Positions 1-9,785 of a stretch of DNA of 22,789 nt are shown piece by piece (position 1 is the first letter of the stretch; every line of letters begins with the position of its first letter). Source of the DNA: Pinguiococcus pyrenoidosus (lineage: Eukaryota > Sar > Pinguiophyceae > Pinguiochrysidales > Pinguiochrysidaceae). The stretch covers positions 1 through 22,789 of the forward strand of contig JAAMXY010000350.1 in NCBI GenBank assembly GCA_019677205.1. Direction: 5' to 3'. The notes beneath the pieces are model-generated. The model saw nothing but the letters and a program-made list of their open reading frames with translations. It was not told the DNA's origin and did not search any database. Both the position numbers and the translations under genes were made by a program.

Positions 1-840
1 CGTGTTCCAGACAGCTGTGCAAGGATTTTGCCACCCAGATCGCCAGCGCCGAAGAAGACTGTCTTGATTCAGATGTACGCGGAAGAACTGATTTTACGGC
101 ACAAGAAGGGCCACAACGCCAACAGAGCCATTTCGGAGATACAGGAGACGTACAGCATTCGAGTGAGCTACAATGGAATGAGATCGGCAATGCAGCGTGT
201 CGAGAGAGCCAGATCTGTCCACCGGGCGCAGCGAGGTACATGTCGGTCGAAAACCAAGCGCTCGAATGCCATCCGGGAGATCTCTGGTCCAAGGAAGGGA
301 GGCCGTCCAAGCTTGATGCCAGAGGCCTACTGCGAGCACATCTACGCTTGGATCCGCTCCCTCCGAGCGTTCAAGATCAAGGTCAACAAGTATATGGTTC
401 AGAACTTTGTTCGCTCTCTTTGCAACGCCGAAGGCGGAATTCTTGCTGACTTGTGGATCGGACCCGATAAGGTGGTCAACAAGAGGTGGGACAACTGGTA
501 TTATCGCTTCATTCGTCGTCCGGACTACGAGCTGAAGCTTGGCACAGAGCGGCCGCTTGATCTTACCCGAGAGGCTTGGGCGACGAGTGCTCATATCAAA
601 GAACACTACGACGCTCTGGCGGAAGTTATTGTACGCCTGGGCATTGCTGTACCAAACCCCAAGTACAAGGAAGAGGAGCCTTTTTGCGAGAGGCTGCTCT
701 TTGACTCCGCACAGCTCCACAGAGTTGCTTCTCTGGACGAGACAAGATGCCAAGCTGATGAGCAGCCCAGCGCTCTCTTCGACTGTACGGCGTGGACCAT
801 CGAAAACCGCTCACCTCTTCTGAAGCCAAGGCGGCCATGA
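1..840 (+). pseudogene. DDE-superfamily transposase remnant, N-terminal part
   Basis: The frame is open from the window edge (codons start at position 1) to a TGA at 838-840, so the 5' end is cut off by the window; the first ATG inside it is at 73. The N-terminal part is basic and helical, as in a DNA-binding region (RHKKGHNANRAI, then a GRPS stretch). A middle region rich in W and Y follows, ending in ASLDETR. In pogo/Tigger-like and related algal DDE transposases, a DET-type motif carries the first catalytic aspartate. The frame ends about 30 codons after it, and I found no second D or third D/E downstream, so this copy is truncated. Nuclear host genes here have introns but this frame has none, which fits a transposon. 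The assignment rests on motif style only. Confidence 0.5.
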
Positions 841-956
841 AAGCAAAGCTCGATGGCATCGGAAGTCTCAGCTCCCGATTACTCCTGGTTTGCAACGTCT
901 CCTCGTCGATCACGATATCCACATATCATCCGCTGAGAGGCTATTCAATGGCGTAT

Positions 957-1637
957 TCAAGAAAGGGTGCGAAAGTTTCCGCATAGGGATACTTCATCTG
1001 TCTTAAGCAGCTGGATGCGGTTCTCCAGGAGCGCAACATCTCCCGCCAGTCGCATAGAAGGTCGCCCGTGCATCTGCTGTAGCCTCCAGTCGTACACGTC
1101 GCGTATGGTAAGCTTCTGCAGCCATGTACGATCAAGCTGAAGCCAGGTGTCGACGTCCGATGGGCCCGTGGAGATGTCCCCCAGCGGGGGAGTTGTCGCC
1201 TCGCCGTAGAAGCTACGGAAGCGTTCTATGTCGCATTTCGCCTCGTCTATAGATAGATAAACCCTCTGGTCTCCCGCGCTTGTGAGATGTGCGAGTAGCT
1301 TTTTCTTTTTTGCGTCGTATGCAAGAATGTACCCATCCCAATCTACAGCGTCTTGAGGAAAGAAGGAACGGACTGCTAGCCCAATGAGTTTGGAGGCCTC
1401 GCGGGACGTGGTCACGGAAGGGGCCGATGTAGAAGACGCGAAAGATGGTTGCCGAACACGGCGGCGCTGTTGACGTGCTCGTTGCGTTGTGGAGGGAGCT
1501 GGTGAAGAAGGGGTCCTAGGCGATTGGCGGCCTTGACGGAGGGAGGGCGGTGTTCTCGGGACATCTGATAGGCTGCTTCTACTCGATGCTTGGGCTAGGC
1601 GTGAAGAGCGGCGGGGTATGGCGGTGGTGTTCAACAT
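957..1637 (-). CDS. Hypothetical protein with a Tudor-like segment and a basic, disordered N-terminus
   Basis: This is a 226-residue frame with ATG at 1637-1635 and stop at 959-957. Residues 1-80 are rich in S, R, P and T and contain PRRSSRLA, a style common in chromatin-binding tails. Residues about 84-135 read LIGLAVRSFF, then W-D-G-Y-I-L-A-Y-D, then AHLTSAGDQRVYL. This pattern of short beta strands with an aromatic W and YD resembles Tudor/PWWP-type domains. The last 90 residues contain LQLDRTWLQKLTIRDVYDW and match nothing I recognise. It lies directly beside a transposase remnant on the opposite strand, so it could be an accessory protein of a mobile element rather than a host gene. An upstream exon cannot be excluded. 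No function is assigned. Confidence 0.45.
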   Translation of the reverse strand: MLNTTAIPRRSSRLAQASSRSSLSDVPRTPPSLRQGRQSPRTPSSPAPSTTQRARQQRRRVRQPSFASSTSAPSVTTSREASKLIGLAVRSFFPQDAVDWDGYILAYDAKKKKLLAHLTSAGDQRVYLSIDEAKCDIERFRSFYGEATTPPLGDISTGPSDVDTWLQLDRTWLQKLTIRDVYDWRLQQMHGRPSMRLAGDVALLENRIQLLKTDEVSLCGNFRTLS

Positions 1638-2064
1638 CTCGGTGGAGAAGACTTAACGGCTCGATGATTTCTCCGATTTCTCGACGAAGAGGACCTCAAT
1701 GGAGTTCGGGAAAAGTACCACTTGTTCTTCTGAACACGCAGAAGCGCAAGGACGCGAGCTCTCTCAACTGTGGCACCACAAGAAGGAAAATCAGGCTGCG
1801 GAGGGACAGACGGCATCCAGAACACTAGATCGGATTGATTCGCAAGACCCAGGAACGATTCTTCAACAGTCCTTCGACTGTTTTCGGCGGGCCACCGAAC
1901 CCGAAGATCCAGGTTGAGTTTGCGCCGCTTCGCCGCGGTTTTCGGCACTTTTGGTACCGAGTTTCCGCGCTTTCGTGTCTCTGCGCGTGTTCCCCATGCA
2001 CTGGAAGGTGTTTGCCGCTTGGTGGATCTGACTCGGCTCTTGAATCGCAGTGAGCCCCGCGAGA
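1638..2064. other. Divergent intergenic region, nothing certain
   Basis: These 427 bp separate the start of the minus-strand hypothetical gene from the start of the protease gene. Short open frames on both strands show no family resemblance. It presumably holds both promoters, but I see no clear TATA or initiator element. Confidence 0.4.
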
Positions 2065-5000
2065 ATGAGGGCCTCGGTACGCACGCAGGCGCTCCTGTGC
2101 TACTTTTTCACTTATTTGTGCGTCAGCGCCTTCCAAGTTCGTCCCCTTCGGCGGTATCGGACGTTTGGCGCGACGAGAGAAGGCAGAAGCAAGCTTGGTG
2201 CGCACGAAGTCAACGCGCTGGCCGAAAGTTGAACTCCGCTCACCATTCAAATGCGTTTCCGCAGCGGAACACGAGGCGGAGAGCTTCGGAGATGCTCTGG
2301 AGACCACGCGAGAGGGCCTTTCGAGACAAGCTCTGCTCCAGAATGCGGCTGGCGCTTCTCTCGCGGCGTTTTTGGCCGCTCGTCCCACAGGTACCACCGG
2401 TTTTCCGCTTCGCGCGAAGTTGTGAACGCCAAGCTGAGCCAGTCTGGGCCCCATCTAGTGGCGCATGCGGGGAGCCAGGTGAAGGCCAAGCCCTGGGTGG
2501 TCAACGACATTGACATTCCCCCTTTGGATGAGCGCTCCTATCGCGCCATCGGCCTGTCGAATGGTGCGTCGTTCTCGGTCTGAGCGAGGGAGGAAGAAGT
2601 CGAGGCCTTCGACGCTTGTCTGACGTGCTGCCACAGGTCTGCGCGTCCTCTTGATCAGTGATCCCTCGACGGAGAGTGCCTCGGCGGCGATGAACGTGCA
2701 CGTGGGACACTTCAGCGATCCAGACGACATCCCCGGCCTCGCGCATTTCTGCGAGCACATGCTGTTCCTGGGCACGCAGAAGTATCCCAACGAGGACGAC
2801 TTCAACAGCTTCCTGGCGTCCCACGGAGGCAGCTCCAACGCTTTCACCGCGAGCGAGGACACCAACTACTACTTCGACGTGACGCCGGATAACTTGCGGG
2901 AAGGCCTGGACCGCTTTGCCAGCTTCTTCACCGCCCCTCTCTTCACCGCCTCGGCGACCAACCGCGAGCTCAATGCCATCGACAGCGAGCACGCGAAGAA
3001 TCTCCAGAGCGACATCTTCCGCCTGTATCAGCTTGAGAAGTCCTGTGCCAATCCGCTGCACCCCTTCCACAAGTTCGGCACCGGGAACCGCAACACCCTG
3101 AGGCCGGGCCCCGAGCTGCGGCAAGCGCTGTTGGATTTCCACGCACAGCACTACCGAGCGGACGCCATGTCGCTCTGCGTGTACGGCAAGGAGCCGCTGG
3201 GCGCGCTGGAGAAGCTCGTGAAGGACAAGTTCAGCGACGTGCCGGCGGCGGCCGACGGTGCCAACGTGGGGCCCAAGTCCACAGCATGGTTCTCGCGCCA
3301 GAGCGAATGGACGGGCGTCGTTCCTTTCTTGACCCCCTACGTGACAAAGGATCCGGCCGCGCCTCTGGAAGAGTTCCAGGTCGTTCCGGTTAGCGGTCTC
3401 CGGCGCCTGACCGTTGGATGGCCCATCCCGTACGCGTCCCCGGAGCAGAAGGCGCTGCGCGTCATCCTCCGGCCGGAGTACTTCATCACGTGGCTGCTGG
3501 GCCACGAGGGCGTCGGTGGCATCACCGAGCTGCTGAAGAAAGAAGGCCTCATCAATGCGCTCGCAGCCGAGGTGTCCGAGGACACGGAAGACTTCCAGAC
3601 GCTTGCCTTCGGGGTGGATCTCACGGAGAAAGGCCTGAAGCCCGAGGGGCGGCAGAGGGTCTTGGAGACGCTCTTCTCCTACCTGCGAATGCTTCGCGAG
3701 GATGGACTTCCGGAGTACATCGTACAGGAGTGTCGCCTCCTCAACAACCTCGGGTGGACGTACCTGGACAGGTCCGATCCCAGCAGCTACGCCTCCGGCC
3801 TGGCTGGGAACATGCAGAAGTTTCCCGTGGAGAAGGTTGTGAGCGGGAGTGTGCGCCTCGGGACGGAAGACGACATCCGCCGCTTCGTCGGCAACGACGC
3901 AGACCCGATTGTGAGCGACCTTGTCAACGACATGATGGACCAGATGACGCCCACGAATGCTCTTTTCACGACAGTCGCGTCGGAGAAAGAGCTGAATGCG
4001 CAGGGAGATACCAAGGCCGCGTGGGAATACGAAGACGTCTACCGCACGAAGTACCGGCGGCGGCAGCTCCCCAGCTCGCTTGTGAGCACGCTGGCGGACC
4101 CGGCCGACCTCTTGAAAGGGCTCAAGGGCGCCGGCTTGACCTTGCCAGACCCCAATCCCTACATCCCCAGGGACCTTCGCCTGAAGGCGACGCCGGATGC
4201 GAAGCCCAGAAAGCCAGGCGAGCGCGTTCCAGGCCCTGCGGTGCTGAGGGACGGAGAGGATGGAAGCTGGCGCGTATTCTTCAAGCAGGACCGGACCTTC
4301 AAGAGACCCCGAGCCCAGGTCCTGTTCAACATCGCCACCGATGTGCCGGAGAGGAATCCACGGAACTACGTGGAGGCCAAGCTGTTCCGCTTCCTGTTTG
4401 AGGAAGAAATCGGAGCGCCCAGCTACTCCGCGGCCCTCGCGGGTATGAGCGGCAACGTGGACCTCAACGCCCGCGGAATCCGCATCAGCTTTGGCGGATA
4501 CAACGACAAGCTCAGGGAATACGCAAAGTTCTACGCGGAGCAGGTGGCCTCGTACGAGGGGCCGGTCTCCGACGCTTTTGCGACGGCAGAAGACAAGTTC
4601 TCCAAGGCCAAAGACGTCATTCAGCGGGAGCTTCAGTCGTGGACGTCACAGCAGCCTTACGTGCATGCGGCGTACGAGCTGTCCGTGGCAACGGAGAGTC
4701 CAAGGTTCCCCGTGCCGGAGATCCAGGCAGCCATCGACCGGGTCACCTTGGGTGACGTCCGCTCCTTCGTCAAGTCGAAGCTCTGGAGGGGACAGCCGGG
4801 CAACGCACTCTTGCAAGGGAACATTGACGAGGCGGAGGCGCTGGAGTACGTGGAGCTCATGAAGGAGGCGTTCATGCCCAAGCTTGACGCGAAAACAGCG
4901 GACGTTTCAAAGGTCGTGGACGCAACTCTGGTGACGCAGGCGTCAGCGCCGACGCCGGCCATGCCGTCAAAGACGCCGAAGCTCCGACAGAAGCTGATTC

Positions 5001-5847
5001 CGTCGAGCCCAAGTGGCCAGGGAGCCGTGCTGCGGCGGCGGGAGCCCAACGTGGAGAATGACAACTCCGCGGCGTATGTCACCTTCATGGTGCCCAGTCC
5101 CGACGACGACCAGAGGGCGCTCATGGAGCTTCTCGTGTCAGTGCTGGAGGAGCCCTTCTACGACGATCTAAGAACCCGCCAGCAGCTGGGGTACCTGACC
5201 TTCAGTGGCGTGAAGCAGAAGGAGCAGAGCGTCTCCCTGGTCTGCATCGTCCAGTCCGCGGATAGGGACCCGGTCTACCTCACGGAGCGCATCTTTGAGT
5301 TCATCAACGGCGCCCGCTCCCGCCTCCTCGACGGCCTTAGTGATGCAAGGTAGGGCGCCGTATTTTCTGCAAGGGTGCCTATTTTCCGCAAGGGTAGCTA
5401 GCGTCTCTACGGGTGCATGAGTCTCGTCCCCTTCATTGGCTTTTTCTGCCATCTGCTGAGAGGTCGCTCATGGGCAGGTGTAAGGAGTACGCCGAAAGCC
5501 TCGCGCAGAAGAAGCTGAACGTCGACAAGCAGCTGCTGCAGGAGCTGAATCGCCACTGGTCAGAGATCGAGCTCGGCAAGCTCCGGTGGAATCGGAACCT
5601 AGAGGAGGCGAAGGCGCTGACCCGCGTGGCCAGCAAGGAAAACTTGCTGCAGTACTTCGACGAGGTGGTCGGCGAGGGCGGGCATCGGCGAAGAGCGCTG
5701 GTGTCGCAGATCTTCTGCAAGAAGCACTACGGGGCCATGGATGAAACTCTTCCGGATGGTTCCAAGCTTGTGGCGGACACCGTGGCCTTCAAGGAGAGCC
5801 TTCCCTACATCGACGACGTCTTCCGAGAGGAGGGCAAATGGGTGTGA
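2065..5847 (+). CDS. Insulysin (IDE)-type M16 zinc metalloprotease with a plastid-type leader
   Basis: The model has five exons: 2065-2197, 2265-2390, 2459-2563, 2637-5349 and 5478-5847, about 1148 residues. All introns are GT-AG (67, 68, 73 and 128 nt) and all phases agree. M16A enzymes are clamshell peptidases that degrade short peptides such as cleaved presequences. The inverted zinc motif H-F-C-E-H is at about 2743-2757, followed by the conserved ERSYRAI..LSNG/LRVLLISDP strand that spans the 2564-2636 intron. A downstream NAIDSEH segment carries the third ligand glutamate. The C-terminal repeat reads LSDAR/CKEYAESL and then RHWSEI, as in IDE. The N-terminus is a signal peptide (LLCYFFTYLCVSAF) followed by an Arg-rich stretch, then RQALLQNAAGASLAAFLAA, a second hydrophobic segment. 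This suggests import into a complex plastid, possibly onward to the thylakoid. An alternative last-intron acceptor at 5462 would add five residues. The catalytic part is certain; exons 1-3 are a hand-made model. Confidence 0.88.
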
Positions 5848-6317
5848 GACGTCTTCGTCTTCGTCTGATTCTGGTTCTGGATGCGCGTCTGCGTCTGGAT
5901 GCGCATCTGCGTCTGTTTACAGATGAAACGAAGAAGTATTTCTTCTGGACTTCGGTTCACTGCGGCGGCGGCCTCTCCTTCCGCTGCCTCTTCAACCTTC
6001 CCAAGTGTTCATGAATCGATGCTACTAGTTGGTCCTTCTCCCCGTCACGAGGACGACAGACAAACACTGCTACAGGAACTTTTCACGTTAGGCTTCGGTG
6101 CGTGCGATGCTATACGTGTTTGCCGTCAATCCCTGTGGTCGCTAGAATAGTACTCCTCCGCTTCCTTTTTTTTTTCTTCTTTGGGCCAAACCTGTTTCCG
6201 GCAGCCGCCTTCAACGCTTCTTCCACACTCCTGATGGCCCCGCGCACTCTTCTAAAGGCGCAGGCCCGACCGGTCGAGAAGAGCACAGCACGCCGCTCTT
6301 CCGAAGATGTCAAACCT
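5848..6317. other. Convergent 3' intergenic region with a short tandem repeat
   Basis: This lies between the 3' ends of the protease and the kinase. It contains two copies of an 18-bp unit (5876-5893 and 5894-5911, one mismatch) and a short T-rich run at about 6168-6182. I see no gene in it. Confidence 0.5.
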
Positions 6318-7992
6318 CTACCCTCCAAAGGTGTTCGCGATCTCGACAAGACGATTTGAAGCGATGGCCGCACGGATGGCGGCGCGGAGCTTGCGCTTGG
6401 CGTTGAACTTGCGCAACTCCCGCATTGCGGACTGGAGGTTGCGGTCCGACAGCAGCTCCGCATTGTCGATGGCCAGCCACGGGTGGTTGAGGCACTGCGA
6501 GGGGAATGCGAGGTGAGCCGGCTGCGTGCCAAGCACTCGCAGCCGCAGAAGCCAAGCCGGGAATTTACCTGGCGAGCGGTGATGCGCTTGTCCGGGTCGA
6601 CGGTGAGCATCTTGCGAATGAGATCCTTGGCGCCGTCCGAGACGTGGCTCCAGTAGCTGTCGTGGAACTCGTACGCCCCGTGCTTGATCTTCCGGAACAG
6701 CTTCTTCTGGTTGGTGTCCCAGAAGGGAGGGTACCCGCCGAGGAGGATGTACACAATGACACCCGCGGACCAGACATCCACGGTGTGCTTGTACGATTTC
6801 CTCCGGATGATCTCGGGTGCGACGTAGCCGGGGGTCCCGCACCTGCGAGGAAGCGCACGTGAGCATGAGGTCGTTCGTCTTTTCCTCGTCGGTTAGGAAA
6901 AACGGAGGAAAGCAGAGGAAAGCAGAGACAAACAGAGGAAAGGAAAGGGGAGGGAAGGAAAGGGGAGGGAAGGGAAGGGAAAGGAAGAAAGAGACAGCGA
7001 AGAGGTGTGCTCGTCGAGCCTTACATCTCGTTGTCAGTGCCGCCACGAAGGTTCTTCGCGAAGCCGAAGTCCGCGATCTTGATGGAGGTGTCATCGTCTC
7101 CGCTCTTGAGCAGGAGGTTCTCGGGCTTGAGGTCCCGGTGCACAATGTCGGCATCGTGGAGGTAGGCCAGCGTGCTGATCAAGATGTATACAAGGTCGCG
7201 AGCCTCCCGCTCGGTGTACTTGGACTTCTTCACGATACGGTCGAAGAGCTCCCCACCCATCACGAGCTCGGTCACCATGTAGTAGTTCCGTTGTGACTAG
7301 AGAGGTGTGCGTCCTGTTAGGCCAGTGTCTCAGCAGCGCCGCAAGGGGCCGGCGCCACCGAATCTTTCTCACGGAATCCGCCCCCGCCCAGAGGTGCGCG
7401 CTCCAACTCCGCTTCTCTCCCCAAGACAGCTCGCGCCAAAGTGCTGCCTCTACCCCTCCGCACAATGCGCACCGCCTGGCACCCGCGCGGGGCGTTGGCC
7501 GTTTCGACCTGGCCACGCGCCGCCCCTCGGAATTCCGAACCGAAGCAAAGCCCCTGAATCTCCGTCGGTCCACATTCTTCACAGGCGCGTTTCGCTCGGG
7601 CGCTTCGCAGCGCTCCGTCTCCCCCTCCACCCCGCTCCCTATCTGCGGTGCTTCAGTACCTTGAAGAAGTCGTAGCAGCGGATGATGTGCGGGTGCTTCA
7701 GGTTGCGCAGGATGTCCACTTCCGCCCGCAACGCTTCCATGGAGTCCACCTTGTCTTCCGGCATCTCCTTGATGGCGAACTTGAAGCCGCTCTCGATGTG
7801 CGTGCCCAGCCACACGACGCTGTACGCGCCATCCCCGAGGCGCGTCTCCAGGTGGAAGGCCTGGAGCTTGGCCGGGCCGGGCTCGTCCTTTAGATTCTCA
7901 AACACCGCTTCGATATCTGTCACGCCCTCGTCCGCGGGCGCGTTGACCGGGTTCGGCTCCGAGGCGTCGGACTTGGAGTTGCGGCAGCCCAT
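6318..7992 (-). CDS. CaMK-family Ser/Thr protein kinase with N-myristoylation signal
   Basis: The model has four exons read on the minus strand: 7992-7660, 7296-7025, 6842-6569 and 6494-6318, giving 351 residues. Introns are 363, 182 and 74 nt, all GT-AG and in phase. The glycine loop LGDGAYSVV is at about 52-60 with the ATP lysine in FAIKE (75). HRDLKPEN is at about 164, DFGFAK at about 187, CGTPGYVAPE spans the exon 2/3 join, and the HPWL motif follows. The tail FNAKRKLRAAIRAA (about 323-336) is a basic amphipathic helix like the autoinhibitory/calmodulin-binding segment of CaMKI, so calcium/calmodulin control is likely. The start MGCRNS fits the MGxxxS myristoylation consensus with a Cys3 that could be palmitoylated, suggesting membrane attachment. 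No EF-hands are present, so it is not a CDPK. The 182-nt intron is strongly pyrimidine-rich on the coding strand. The substrate is unknown. Confidence 0.9.
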
Positions 7993-8890
7993 CGTGAGCG
8001 GTACGTGAGCCCCGCGCAACGCGACGAACGACAATCTCGGCGCTGAGCGTTTCAACGGCCGCAACAAAGACTTCGTGGCTTGGCAACGGAGTGGTCCACT
8101 ACTTTAAAGATTTATGTACACTATCTCTTTCTTTGGTCTAGGAATTTCCGAAAGATACAAAGCTTCCGTCGAAGACGCTGATCGCCTGAAATTTAGGACA
8201 ATAAGCAAATGGCAGCAAGCGTCAGCAAAACTCCCAAAATCCTCGGAGGACCAATCCCAGCTACTCTCCGTCAACCAGATTGGTGCAAGTGCCCACTCAG
8301 GGGCTTCGGTGAAATTTTCGCTCCTCCAATGGAAGAATCGTTCCCGTTCGTTTTCTTACTTGACGCCTCCATACCCACACTTGAATGGAGCAGCGCGGCG
8401 AATCCGAGGCCGTGACAGCCTTGCAGTAGCGGCTTCACCCAATGAGCGGGCCCAAATGAAGTGCATCTTCCATTTCCTCCAACTTCTATTATCCGATTCT
8501 ACACGAGCTCGACGGGAATGCACGGAACATGCCAACATGCAAGAATCGGTCGCCAGAACGCAGCATCCTGTCCCTTCCTTCACGCAGCGTCGCTTCCGTG
8601 CGGAACAGTAAGAAGCAGAAGAAAACAGTAAGAAGAAGAAGAAGACTGTTCAAAAACTGTAGGTACTGCGGCTAAAGAAGCCTGCTCCGGAAGCGATGAA
8701 ACCGTCAAAACAGGCACTTTGGTCAGTAGCCGCTATGGAAAGGGTAGGGCCGTAGACTTACCGTTGCAGCTTTCAATTTTGAATATTTTGCTTTGACTTT
8801 TGCTACTGGATCCATGATCAGCAAAGCGATGTGCGCAGCTCGCAGGGCTTTGTTCGCGTGTCTTTGGGTACACGTGCGGACGAGGACATC
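7993..8890. promoter_or_regulatory. Divergent promoter region between the kinase and eL38 genes, with several CCAAT boxes
   Basis: This gap of about 900 bp separates two divergent starts. It contains a cluster of CCAAT or inverted ATTGG pentamers between about 8250 and 8445 (for example near 8251, 8278, 8326 and 8438). There is a short AT-rich stretch around 8100-8120 and another near 8770-8800, just upstream of eL38. A 165-codon frame at 8114-8611 shows no family resemblance and looks accidental. The regulatory meaning is inferred. Confidence 0.35.
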
Positions 8891-9176
8891 ATGCCGCGCG
8901 AGATTGGAGACATCCGGAAGTTCTTGGTCATTGCGCGGAGGTGGGTGGTTGTGACGGGGGCGTCGTTGGTGTGGCGGCGTGGCCTCAATGCCTTCTGTGC
9001 TTGCTTTCAGAGAGGACGCCCGATCGGTGAAGATCAAGAAGAACGCCAAGACAGGCGTCACCAAGTACAAGATTCGCTGCTCTCGCTATCTCTACACCCT
9101 CCGCGTGGACGACGACGCCAAGGCGGACAAGCTGACACAATCCCTGCCGCCTGGCCTGGCCAAGACGGACTTGTAG
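8891..9176 (+). CDS. RPL38: Cytosolic large-subunit ribosomal protein eL38
   Basis: There are two exons, 8891-8940 and 9011-9176, with a 70-nt GT-AG intron of phase 2. The product is 71 residues, the usual eL38 length of about 70. It starts [17 protein letters not shown] and continues [10 protein letters not shown], then [14 protein letters not shown] and a C-terminal lysine-containing tail ending AKTDL. These are the family's signature segments. eL38 sits on the 60S subunit in the cytosol. The intron splits the conserved arginine codon of the ARR/EDA segment. The start is fixed by homology, since the ATG gives exactly the usual N-terminus. The gene is intact. Confidence 0.96.
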
Positions 9177-9785
9177 GAGCCGCTCGTCGGCCTTTGCTTG
9201 CAGCTTGTTAGATGGACTTCGTTCCGCGGTGATGGCGTGACGGACGAGGAGGGCTAGGAGGAGGAGGAGGTGGTGGTGGTGGTGGTGGTGGTGGAGGAGG
9301 GGAACAGACCGGACAGGAGGCCGTTTTAGGAGGATGTGCCGTCCTTGGTGGAAGGAAGAAGAGCTGTTCCAGCTTGCTTGCATTTTGCGGTGCGAAGAAC
9401 TTGAAGAGCCTCAGCGCGTCTCTGTCATAGCCGTAAGCCTTTGGTCAGGAACGTTCTCCACTTTTCAAATCCATAGTTCCCCAGCAGCACCGCAAAGAGG
9501 ACGTTCCGAAGGTTCGTGGGGTTTCGAATGACGCTGCAGGATTGGGAGAGAGGGAGAGAGGGAAAAAAGATGAGGAAACGGCCGAGAGAAGGCCAACGAG
9601 GAGCTCCTCAAGACGGGTTTGGCAAAGGCCGCCACCTACCGAGCTGCCGAGGTCAGGATGAGCAGAGCATCCATTGGAACGCAGCCCAGCAGTCCGAGGA
9701 GATCTAGATCATGTGGCCTGGCAGAGAGTTGGAGAAGTTGGAGCTCAGGGAGGCTGATCCCATGGACGCGCGGATCCCGTCCGCC
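9177..9785. other. Convergent 3' intergenic region with a GGA/GGT triplet tract
   Basis: This is the region between the 3' ends of eL38 and the minus-strand membrane-protein gene. It holds a (GGA)n-(GGT)n-(GGA)n triplet tract at about 9256-9300 and a GGGAGA-rich run near 9543-9563. I see no gene. Confidence 0.5.

Noticed and set aside
2164-2173. E2F-like TTTGGCGCGA site
   Set aside because: It lies inside coding exon 1 of the protease model, so a regulatory reading is not supported.
2501-3505. A 334-codon antisense frame inside the protease gene
   Set aside because: It is a shadow of the GC-rich protease exon, with low-complexity R/V/E content and no family resemblance.
8114-8611. A 165-codon frame between the kinase and eL38
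   Set aside because: No domain, mixed composition, and it occupies the shared promoter region; treated as chance.
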